Assembly: GCA_038523655.1 (NCBI GenBank)
Contig: JBCBJG010000228.1
Coordinates: 1-5,283, forward strand
Source: CALHAX01 sp038523655
GTDB taxonomy: Bacteria; Pseudomonadota; Alphaproteobacteria; Rhizobiales; CALHAX01
Direction: 5' to 3'
DNA: 5,283 nucleotides
Positions 1 through 5,283 of this stretch are shown in pieces. The position numbers and the translations under genes are program-made. Each line of letters begins with the position of its first letter. The stretch's first letter is position 1. The notes under the pieces were generated by a model, which worked only from the letters and a program-made list of their open reading frames with translations, had not been told where the DNA came from and did no database searches.

Positions 1-107
1 ACGCAATCATGACCAAGCCTCCTCCCGTTCGTTCACGCCAGCCCGGTGCGCCTGCGCGGGCTCACGCCGGTGGCGACATCGTTTCGGAAGGGGACCGGCC
101 GGCGGTG

Positions 108-767
108 ATGCCGCCGGTGGAGTGGCGGGTAACGCCCGGCTTGACCCCGTACGCCGACGCCGTTGCTGAGATGGAGACGCATGCCGAGGCCGTCGCCAAA
201 AGTGGCGCCGGTGAGCGTGTCTGGCTCCTGGAGCATCCGGCACTTTACACCGCTGGGACGAGTGCCCGAGCGGAAGACCTTCGCGCGCCCGAGGCACTTC
301 CTGTGCACACAACGGGGCGCGGCGGGCAGTACACGTACCACGGGCCCGGACAACGGATCGCCTACGTGATCCTCGACCTCAACCGGCGGGGGCGCGACGT
401 CCGCCAATTCGTCTGGCTGCTGGAAGAATGGCTGATCCGTACCCTCGCCGCGTTCAACGTGCGCGCGGGTCGGCGGGATGGTCGGGTCGGGGTCTGGGTG
501 ACCCGCAAGGAAATCGGGCGGGAGGATAAAATTGCGGCGATCGGTATTCGCGTGCGCCAGTGGGTGAGCTTCCACGGCGTCTCGCTGAATGTCGAGCCGG
601 AGCTGGCGCATTACGACGGGATCGTGCCGTGTGGGATCGATCCAGCGGCGTTCGGTGTGACGAGCCTCGTCGATCTGGGACTGCCGCTTGCGATGCACGA
701 CGTCGATATCGCGCTGCGAGCAGCCTTCGAGGAGGTGTTCGGTCCGACCGTGGAGGTTGCGGAATGA
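108..767 (+). CDS. lipB: Octanoyltransferase LipB (lipoyl(octanoyl) transferase)
   Basis: Transfers the octanoyl group from octanoyl-ACP to the conserved lysine of lipoyl domains (pyruvate and 2-oxoglutarate dehydrogenase E2, glycine cleavage H), the first step of protein lipoylation, in the cytoplasm. Family marks are clear. Counting from the ATG at 108 (219 aa), RGGQYTYHGPGQ lies at residues 71-82, the catalytic-lysine segment DKIAAIGIRV has Lys141, HGVSLNV follows at 156-162, and the catalytic cysteine is Cys175 in IVPCGI, followed by GVTSLVDLG. The length matches the family's usual 200-240 aa. The frame is also open upstream to an ATG at position 9, which would add 33 Pro/Arg/Ala-rich residues with no family similarity. 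I prefer 108 because the conserved VEWRV start of the domain follows directly. Its purine-rich stretch (86-93) is rather far upstream, so the start is not settled. The gene is convergent with the gamma-glutamyltransferase gene. The identity is near certain; the start is moderately sure. Confidence 0.9.
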   Translation: MPPVEWRVTPGLTPYADAVAEMETHAEAVAKSGAGERVWLLEHPALYTAGTSARAEDLRAPEALPVHTTGRGGQYTYHGPGQRIAYVILDLNRRGRDVRQFVWLLEEWLIRTLAAFNVRAGRRDGRVGVWVTRKEIGREDKIAAIGIRVRQWVSFHGVSLNVEPELAHYDGIVPCGIDPAAFGVTSLVDLGLPLAMHDVDIALRAAFEEVFGPTVEVAE

Positions 768-815
768 CGGCGAGGGGCTGTTGTCATCCGCGGGACGGGT
801 GAAACCGCAGTCCGA

Positions 816-2402
816 TCACCAGCCGAGCGCACATCCGTCTTTGCGCGGGTCTGAAGCGCCGGTCAGGACGCCCGTGGCTTGGTCGATCCGGATAACTTGC
901 CCACCGCCCCACGCTTCTTCGCGCGGGCGCACATCGTGCCCCATCTCGCGCAGCGCATCCACGGTTTGAGGCGCAACGCCGCTTTCCGCCTCCAGATGAT
1001 CGTCCTCGAAGAAGATCCGGGGAAAATCGAGTGCTTGCTGCGGGTCCATGCCGTGGTCGACGAGGTTGGTCAGCACGTAAACCTGCCCCATCGGCTGGAA
1101 CAGTGCGCCCATGACACCGAAGACGATTTCCGGACGACCATCGCGACACGCGATCGCCGGCAGCAGCGTGTGCAACGGTCGTTTGCGGGGCGCGATAACG
1201 TTCGGGTGGCCCAACTCCAGCGAAAATCCCTGACCGCGGTTGTGGAGAACAATCCCTGTCTTCTCGGTGACGATGCCGCTGCCGAACGCGGAGTAGATCG
1301 AGTTGATCAACGAAACCGCCCGGCCCTCGGCGTCGACGACGCAGAGGTAGATCGTGTCGGAGCCGGGTGCGTCGGGGATCGAGCCGAGGTCTTCGGCCCG
1401 GCGTTCCGGGTCTATCCGGGATGCCAGTTCGTCAGCCAAAGAATTGGAGAGAAAATGGTCGACGGGGACATCTGCCTGTTCGGGATCGGCGATGAAACGA
1501 TTGCGGGCGGCATAGGCGAGGCGGGCCGCTTCGAGGAAGAGATGATAGCGCCGGGCACTGTGCGCCGGTGCGGCGGCGGCATCGACCCGGGCCAGAATAT
1601 GCAGCATCAGGTTGGCGACAATGCCGGAGTTGCTCGGCGGGAGCTGATACAGATCGAGGCCCGCATACTTCGATGCGACCGGCGTGAGATGCTGCGCGGT
1701 TTGGCGGGCAAAGTCGTCCCGCGTGTGCACGCCGCCGAGGTCACGCAGGGTCGTCACGATATCCTCCGCAATGTCTCCTTCGTAGAACGCGCGCGCGCCA
1801 TCGTGCGCAATCGTCTCGAGCGTTGTGGCGAGCGCGGGCGATGACCAGACGGTGCCCACGGCTGGCGCCGCACCGTCGCGCAGCAGATGCGTGCAAGCGC
1901 CGGCGTTCGTCGCGAGTTTGCCGACCTGGCCGGCCCAGTCCGCTGCAATCCGTGGGGCAACCACGTATCCTTCCTTCGCGAAGCTGATCGCAGGCGCCAG
2001 CAAATCTCCGAGCGGGCGGGTACCAAAACACAGGGCAAGCTCATCCCAGGCGGCGATTGCGCCGGGGACCGTGACCGAATGCGGGCTCTGGATATCGAGC
2101 GCGGTGATGCCCTGCGCCGTCAAGGTGTCGAGGGACAGCCCGTCCGGAGCGCGCCCGGCGCCGTTGATCGCGGTGACCGGGCGGCCAGGCTCGGCGATCA
2201 AGGCGAAACAATCGCCGCCGATCCCGGTCATGTGTGGTTCGACGACCGTGAGGACTGCTGCCGCTGCGATCGCGGCATCCACGGCGTTGCCGCCGTCGCG
2301 CATCGTCTCGACCGCGATGCGGGTTGCCTGGGGGTGCGAGGTCGCTGCCATCGCGCCGGTGCCGTAGATCGGTGAGCGGCCAGGAAGAGCAAAATCACGC
2401 AT
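816..2402 (-). CDS. ggt: Gamma-glutamyltransferase family protein (Ntn hydrolase)
   Basis: This is a member of the gamma-glutamyltranspeptidase family, which cleaves gamma-glutamyl bonds (glutathione, its conjugates, gamma-glutamyl amides) by hydrolysis or transfer. The 528-aa product starts MRDFALPGRSP, followed by MAATSHPQAT and GGNAVDAAIAAAAVLTVVEP, then GIGGDCFA at 60-67 and NGAGRAP with Arg84, the likely gamma-carboxylate binder. The putative autocleavage nucleophile is Thr350 in SDTIYLCVVD, which would give a small subunit of about 179 aa. After it come HNRGQGFSLELGHPN, KRPLHTLLPA and the terminal SDPRKDGCALGW. The frame is open to 2465, but the extra 21 residues do not look like this family, so I chose the ATG at 2402-2400; only a weak GGGA precedes it. 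Neither version has a signal peptide, unlike the secreted E. coli Ggt, so a cytoplasmic enzyme closer to the YwrD-like branch is inferred. The usual GG of the glycine motif reads MGALFQP (Gly432-Ala433). It lies 114 bp downstream of the cyclotransferase gene and may be co-transcribed with it. The exact substrate is unknown. Confidence 0.85.
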   Translation of the reverse strand: MRDFALPGRSPIYGTGAMAATSHPQATRIAVETMRDGGNAVDAAIAAAAVLTVVEPHMTGIGGDCFALIAEPGRPVTAINGAGRAPDGLSLDTLTAQGITALDIQSPHSVTVPGAIAAWDELALCFGTRPLGDLLAPAISFAKEGYVVAPRIAADWAGQVGKLATNAGACTHLLRDGAAPAVGTVWSSPALATTLETIAHDGARAFYEGDIAEDIVTTLRDLGGVHTRDDFARQTAQHLTPVASKYAGLDLYQLPPSNSGIVANLMLHILARVDAAAAPAHSARRYHLFLEAARLAYAARNRFIADPEQADVPVDHFLSNSLADELASRIDPERRAEDLGSIPDAPGSDTIYLCVVDAEGRAVSLINSIYSAFGSGIVTEKTGIVLHNRGQGFSLELGHPNVIAPRKRPLHTLLPAIACRDGRPEIVFGVMGALFQPMGQVYVLTNLVDHGMDPQQALDFPRIFFEDDHLEAESGVAPQTVDALREMGHDVRPREEAWGGGQVIRIDQATGVLTGASDPRKDGCALGW

Positions 2403-2516
2403 CGGACATCCCGTGTAGGTATGGTTTATCGGCCGCGCTGGTTGCCTTCGGCAGCGCCGTACCAACGCCGTATCTCGTGGCCGCGCTGCCGCTCTGGCGA
2501 CGCGTCCGCGTCACGC

Positions 2517-2990
2517 TCAGCTCCGCCGTCCGCGATAGCGGCATCTTTTTTCTCCAACCGCGACGCGCGGAAGAAAAGTCGACAACTCGGCGATGTATTC
2601 GGCAGGAAGGCCCTGCGCGATAGCACCGGGCAATACGGCTGTCAGCATGTAGTTCACGCGTGCAGGGCGGCGTGCACGGCGGCGCGAGATGTAGGTGATT
2701 GCCGGATAGATGCGGCCATGGCTGTCCACCACCCGGACGAGAAGACGGCGATAGTTGCCGGTGCGCACGCCTTCGAAGCGATCGAGCGTCGACAGGTGGG
2801 CGGCCGTGCACTGCCAGAGTGCGCCGAGGACGCGGCCGTCTGGTTTTGTCACGATGTTCGCACCGCCGCGCGGCGTGACGGCGAAGGCGAACTCGGGAAG
2901 CTCCGCTGTGCAGAACAGGCGCGCACCAGGGCACCGCTCTGCCATCTGGCGTGGCAGGAGATTTGAACCGTACGCAAAATAGAGTGGCAC
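2517..2990 (-). CDS. Gamma-glutamylcyclotransferase-like (AIG2/GGCT fold) protein
   Basis: A 157-aa protein of the gamma-glutamylcyclotransferase superfamily. Members convert gamma-glutamyl amines or gamma-glutamyl amino acids to 5-oxoproline plus the free amine. The N-terminus carries the hallmark FAYGSNL (residues 5-11), which forms the substrate loop. GALWQ (56-60) is followed by LDRFEGV (69-75), where Glu73 is the expected catalytic acid, and then by NYRRLLVRV. The C-terminal third is basic (SRRRARRPARVNY, and RYRGRRS at the end). The start is a GTG at 2990-2988; it is well supported because YGSN begins seven codons in and a GGAG sits at 3001-2998, seven bases upstream. The stop is TGA at 2519-2517. 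Lying just upstream of, and in the same direction as, the gamma-glutamyltransferase gene, it suggests joint handling of gamma-glutamyl compounds. The family also contains enzymes acting on other gamma-glutamyl amines, so the true substrate is open. The family assignment is sound; the function is inferred. Confidence 0.8.
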   Translation of the reverse strand: MPLYFAYGSNLLPRQMAERCPGARLFCTAELPEFAFAVTPRGGANIVTKPDGRVLGALWQCTAAHLSTLDRFEGVRTGNYRRLLVRVVDSHGRIYPAITYISRRRARRPARVNYMLTAVLPGAIAQGLPAEYIAELSTFLPRVAVGEKRCRYRGRRS

Positions 2991-3160
2991 GCTTTCGCTC
3001 CGCGAAGCTCGATCGGCAACGGAGCTTAACAGTGTGCCGATGGGGGTTCACCCCACGCTGGGGAGTGAGTTGCAGTAGCTCCGAAACGGCGAAGACCAAC
3101 GCGGCGCTTCGCAAGCTTTCGTGGCGCGTCGCTCGCGTCTGCTGAGGCTATATCCCGCGC
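2991..3160 (-). other. 170-bp intergenic region upstream of the cyclotransferase gene, rich in short inverted repeats
   Basis: This gap separates the DUF805 stop codon from the GTG start of the cyclotransferase gene. No convincing gene or sigma-70-like promoter could be read in it. It holds several small inverted repeats: GCTCCG (3025-3020) against CGGAGC (3002-2997), AAGCTC against GAGCTT (3027-3022 and 3010-3005), and two mutually exclusive five-pair hairpins sharing the CCCCA at 3051-3055. If the cyclotransferase gene is transcribed from within the gap, these would lie in its 5' leader. Whether they are functional cannot be judged from one sequence. Confidence 0.5.
2998..3001 (-). promoter_or_regulatory. 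Ribosome binding site supporting the GTG start of the cyclotransferase gene
   Basis: The - strand reads GGAG here, seven bases before the GTG at 2990. It is the clearest Shine-Dalgarno match near the start and supports the non-ATG start codon. The same bases lie in or beside potential hairpins in the leader: the loop of GCTTCGC-GGA-GCGAAAGC, or the 3' strand of a GCTCCG/CGGAGC pairing. Confidence 0.6.
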
Positions 3161-3733
3161 TCAGGCTTCGGCTGTCGCCGCGCGGGCGAGGCTGCCCTCC
3201 GCCGCCTCAGGCGACCCGCCGTCAGCTACCGCAAACCGTGTGATCAGCGCGCCGGAAAACCCGTGGACCGACGGCGCTGCGCCGAACCGGTTTGCGCCTG
3301 CGTTCCCTTTGGCGAAATGGAGCCAGAGGGCAGCGGCGAGGATCGGCAGATAGCTGAGCGCGACGATCAGATAGAACATCGGCGAGAACAAACGGATGTG
3401 TTCGGCACCAAATGTGACCGCGACCATGATCGGCAGAACGCCGGCTAAAAATCCAACCCAGATGAAAAGAAAGAGGAGACTGCCCGGCAGCCAGAAGCCG
3501 GAGCGGTTGCAATCGTGCAGACGCTGGATGCTAGCGGATGCCGCAACCCAGACGAAAATCATCTTGAGCCCGATCGCGATCGGTCCCGTGAACGGCACAT
3601 CGAGCGCGAGAATGGCAACGGCGATGGCCGCCTGCAGCGCGAGAGTCGCCAGCATGACGTAGAGCAAACCGCGGCGATCACACCGCCCGCGGGGATCGAA
3701 CGTCTGTGCGACGGCAGCGAGTGTAGAATTCAT
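3161..3733 (-). CDS. DUF805 family inner-membrane protein
   Basis: A 190-aa hydrophobic protein of the DUF805 (YhaH-like) family, whose biochemical role is unknown. It opens with FDPRGRCDRRGLLY (residues 12-25), the usual cytoplasmic lead-in. Four membrane segments follow at roughly 23-45, 50-69, 80-105 and 118-140. Between the second and third is the family signature QRLHDCNRSGFW (70-81), and after the fourth comes GNAGANRFGAAP (143-154), matching the typical N-x-FG-x-x-P ending of the domain. A 36-residue Ala/Gly-rich tail extends beyond the domain. The ATG is at 3733-3731. Upstream there is no classic AGGAGG, only a run of five G (3745-3741), which is also part of the 3' arm of a hairpin. 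The gene follows pccA in the same direction, but the hairpin between them suggests separate transcription. The family call is confident; a specific function cannot be given. Confidence 0.85.
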   Translation of the reverse strand: MNSTLAAVAQTFDPRGRCDRRGLLYVMLATLALQAAIAVAILALDVPFTGPIAIGLKMIFVWVAASASIQRLHDCNRSGFWLPGSLLFLFIWVGFLAGVLPIMVAVTFGAEHIRLFSPMFYLIVALSYLPILAAALWLHFAKGNAGANRFGAAPSVHGFSGALITRFAVADGGSPEAAEGSLARAATAEA

Positions 3734-3735
3734 AA

Positions 3736-3774
3736 GAAAGCCCCCGACGCCGCTGGATAGCGCCGGAGGCTTTC
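3736..3774 (-). terminator. Putative intrinsic terminator downstream of pccA
   Basis: Read on the - strand, GAAAGCCTCCGGCGC (3774-3760) is followed by a nine-base loop and then GCGTCGGGGGCTTTC (3750-3736), giving 13 of 15 possible pairs. Mismatches fall at 3743/3767 and 3747/3763. The tail reads TTTCTT into the ATG of the DUF805 gene. An inner CGCT/AGCG (3751-3754 and 3759-3762) could close the loop further. The GC-rich core flanked by an A-tract and a T-tract is the normal shape of a rho-independent terminator. It lies about 93 bases after the pccA stop. The U-tract is short and the arm overlaps the ribosome-binding site of the next gene, so an attenuator or translation-control role is an alternative. 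Confidence 0.6.
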
Positions 3775-3867
3775 CATTCCGTTTGCCGGGACGGTTAATT
3801 CTCCGTGAAACCCACCCGGTCTGTCACGCTGAGGCGCGCCCGGTCGCCACGAGTGTCGCGACGGAGG

Positions 3868-5283
3868 CTACGCGGCCGGTTCGAACTCCATGATCACCTC
3901 GTCGACGGCCAGGCTGTCCCCGGGTTTCGCCCGGACCGCTTTGACTACGGCGTCGCGTTCGGCGCGAAGAATATTCTCCATCTTCATGGCTTCGACGACA
4001 CAGAGCGCATCTCCGGCTTCGACCGTATCGCCTTCCGCCACGTTGATCGCGTTGACGAGCCCGGGCATCGGGCAAAGCAGCAGTGCGGAGGTATCGCGCG
4101 CGGCTTTCTCGGGCATGAGCTGCGCGAGTTCAGCCTCGCGCCGCGTAAACACGGATGCCGTGACGCTGAGACCCTGCCAATCGAGTTGCACAGCGCTGGC
4201 GCTCGGGCGCACCTGCACGGTTAGCCCCCGGCCATCAACGGTGCCGCGCCAGAGCTTGTCACCGGGCTGCCACGCCGTCTCGATCCGCATGGCATCGCCA
4301 CGTGCGGGCACCGTATCGCCCGAAGCGCCCTCGCCTGTCCGGGACAGAACAAAGGTCTCTGGCGCACGTTTGGAACCCCGGAGCGCTGACCCGATGGTCG
4401 GCGCATCGCCCCCATCGGTGACTTGCAGAGCGACATCGTCGATATCGCCGGTGAAACGCACCACCCGGTCGTGGGCAAACCGCACCGGCACACCGCTCAT
4501 CTGCCCCGTGATCACGCGGCGGCGGCGGTTGCGGATGTGGTCGATGGTTGTCGCAACGGCGGCGAGGATTTCGCGCTCTTGCGGCGTTGGTGCCGCCGGG
4601 TGGAAACCGTCTGGATATTCCTCCGCGATGAAGTTCGTTGTCAGATCACCGGCCCGCCACCGCGGGTGGCGCATCAACGCGGAGAGAAACGGAATGTTGT
4701 GACGGATCCCGTCCACGACGAACTGATCGAGCGCATCGGACATGAGGTCGATGGCTTGCTCGCGCGTTGGTGCATGGGTGCAGAGCTTCGCGATCATCGG
4801 GTCGTAGAACATCGAGATCTCGCCACCGTCGAAGACCCCGGTGTCGTTGCGCACGGTCATGCCGTCGCGCGTATATTCCGCCGGCGCCTGATAACGGGTG
4901 AGACGGCCGATAGAAGGGAGGAAATTGCGATAGGGGTCCTCCGCGTAAATGCGCGACTCGATGGCCCAACCATCGAGTTTCACATCCTTCTGCTTGAGCG
5001 CGAGTTTCTCTCCTGCCGCGACGCGGATCATCTGCTCAACCAGATCGACGCTCGTAATGAGCTCGGTCACAGGATGCTCGACCTGCAGCCGGGTATTCAT
5101 CTCGAGAAAATAGAAGTTACGGTCACGGTCGACGATGAACTCGACTGTGCCAGCGCTCTCATAGCCCACTGCCTTGGCCAGTGCGACGGCCTGCTCGCCC
5201 ATCGCCTTGCGGGTCTGCGCGTCGAGGAACGGGCTCGGCGCTTCTTCGATCACCTTCTGGTTGCGCCGCTGGATCGAGCATTC
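3868..5283 (-). CDS. pccA: Acetyl/propionyl-CoA carboxylase alpha subunit PccA (5' end outside window)
   Basis: Biotin-dependent acyl-CoA carboxylase subunit carrying biotin carboxylase and biotin carrier domains. With the beta subunit it carboxylates propionyl-CoA (or related acyl-CoAs) to methylmalonyl-CoA, using ATP and bicarbonate, in the cytoplasm. The visible 471 aa are open to the window edge. The first residues read ECSIQRRNQKVIEEAPSP, mid biotin carboxylase, so roughly 190-200 N-terminal residues are missing; the GTG at 5253 is an internal valine, not a start. The biotin carboxylase active-site residues are kept: AGTVEF, FLEMNTRLQVEHPVTE (about 58-73), and ESRIYAEDP (109-117). A carboxylase-subunit bridging (BT) region lies at about 225-390. 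The carrier domain has CPMPGLV and EAMKMEN with biotinyl Lys434, 37 residues from the C-terminus. The stop is TAG at 3870-3868. The EAMKMEN form and the long linker favour PccA over AccC. Methylcrotonyl- or geranyl-CoA carboxylase alpha is less likely but cannot be excluded without the N-terminus and the beta-subunit partner. Confidence 0.85.
   Translation of the reverse strand, partial: ECSIQRRNQKVIEEAPSPFLDAQTRKAMGEQAVALAKAVGYESAGTVEFIVDRDRNFYFLEMNTRLQVEHPVTELITSVDLVEQMIRVAAGEKLALKQKDVKLDGWAIESRIYAEDPYRNFLPSIGRLTRYQAPAEYTRDGMTVRNDTGVFDGGEISMFYDPMIAKLCTHAPTREQAIDLMSDALDQFVVDGIRHNIPFLSALMRHPRWRAGDLTTNFIAEEYPDGFHPAAPTPQEREILAAVATTIDHIRNRRRRVITGQMSGVPVRFAHDRVVRFTGDIDDVALQVTDGGDAPTIGSALRGSKRAPETFVLSRTGEGASGDTVPARGDAMRIETAWQPGDKLWRGTVDGRGLTVQVRPSASAVQLDWQGLSVTASVFTRREAELAQLMPEKAARDTSALLLCPMPGLVNAINVAEGDTVEAGDALCVVEAMKMENILRAERDAVVKAVRAKPGDSLAVDEVIMEFEPAA

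Noticed and set aside
33..698. Open frame of 221 codons on the - strand
   Set aside because: It is antisense to lipB, whose active-site motifs are all intact; His/Arg-rich composition typical of a reverse frame.
879..1844. Long open frame of 321 codons on the + strand
   Set aside because: It lies wholly opposite the well-supported gamma-glutamyltransferase gene, shows no domain motifs, and is charged/Arg-rich as expected of a mirror frame in GC-rich DNA.
2960..2990. tRNA T-arm look-alike (GGTTCAAATC on the - strand)
   Set aside because: The bases encode the YGSNL motif of the cyclotransferase. The T-stem would have mismatches, and no D-arm, anticodon arm or acceptor partner can be found upstream.
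3010..3085. Loose resemblance on the + strand to the 3' half of 5S rRNA (GCCGATGG, then a GGGG/CCCC hairpin, then GGGGAGTGAG)
   Set aside because: The segment before it is coding sequence of the cyclotransferase gene on the other strand, the terminal helix of 5S has no partner, and there is no 16S/23S context. Probably chance; an RNA-model search would settle it.
2395..3114. Open frame of 239 codons on the - strand overlapping the cyclotransferase gene
   Set aside because: It is in a different frame from the gene with YGSNL and the catalytic Glu, is Arg/His-rich, and would overlap the start of the gamma-glutamyltransferase gene; no motifs.
3142..3164. CTGAG/CTCAG inverted repeat at the end of the DUF805 gene as a terminator
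   Set aside because: Only five pairs with a 13-base loop and no T-run; too weak to call.
3890..4702. Open frame of 270 codons on the + strand
   Set aside because: It is antisense to the pccA coding region, Ser/Arg/Thr-rich with no recognisable family; a shadow frame.
5251..5253. GTG as start codon of a 461-aa biotin carrier protein
   Set aside because: The frame continues upstream to the window edge with ECSIQRRNQK, conserved biotin carboxylase sequence, so this GTG is an internal valine of a longer gene.

Overview
The window is GC-rich and densely coding. LipB here has its best-remembered relatives in Alphaproteobacteria, and a PccA-type biotin-carrying subunit also fits that group, so I infer an alphaproteobacterial chromosome. 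No genus can be named from the sequence alone. There are no insertion sequences, integrases, CRISPR arrays, tRNA genes or other signs of transfer, and it reads as ordinary housekeeping chromosome.

Layout: lipB (octanoyltransferase) lies on the + strand at the left end, from 108 (or 9) to 767. All other genes are on the - strand. Reading in their direction, from the right end leftward, they are: the 3' three-quarters of pccA, a biotin-dependent acyl-CoA carboxylase alpha subunit cut by the window edge (5283 to 3868); a hairpin that looks like an intrinsic terminator (3774 to 3736); a small DUF805 membrane protein (3733 to 3161); a 170-bp gap rich in small inverted repeats; a gamma-glutamylcyclotransferase-like protein (2990 to 2517); and a gamma-glutamyltransferase-family hydrolase (2402 to 816). 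The last gene runs convergently into lipB with only 48 bp between the two stops.

How the genes fit together: the two gamma-glutamyl enzymes are neighbours in the same orientation and could form a small module for breaking down glutathione or other gamma-glutamyl compounds. One would release or transfer the gamma-glutamyl group and the other would cyclise gamma-glutamyl amines to 5-oxoproline. LipB feeds protein lipoylation of the 2-oxoacid dehydrogenases, and PccA carries out biotin-dependent acyl-CoA carboxylation (propionate, branched-chain and odd-chain catabolism). Neither is obviously tied to the gamma-glutamyl pair. No stretch over 300 bases lacks a gene. I do not see a convincing undescribed system; the points most worth a second look are the gamma-glutamyl pair, an altered glycine motif in the transferase, and two RNA hairpins that overlap ribosome-binding sites.
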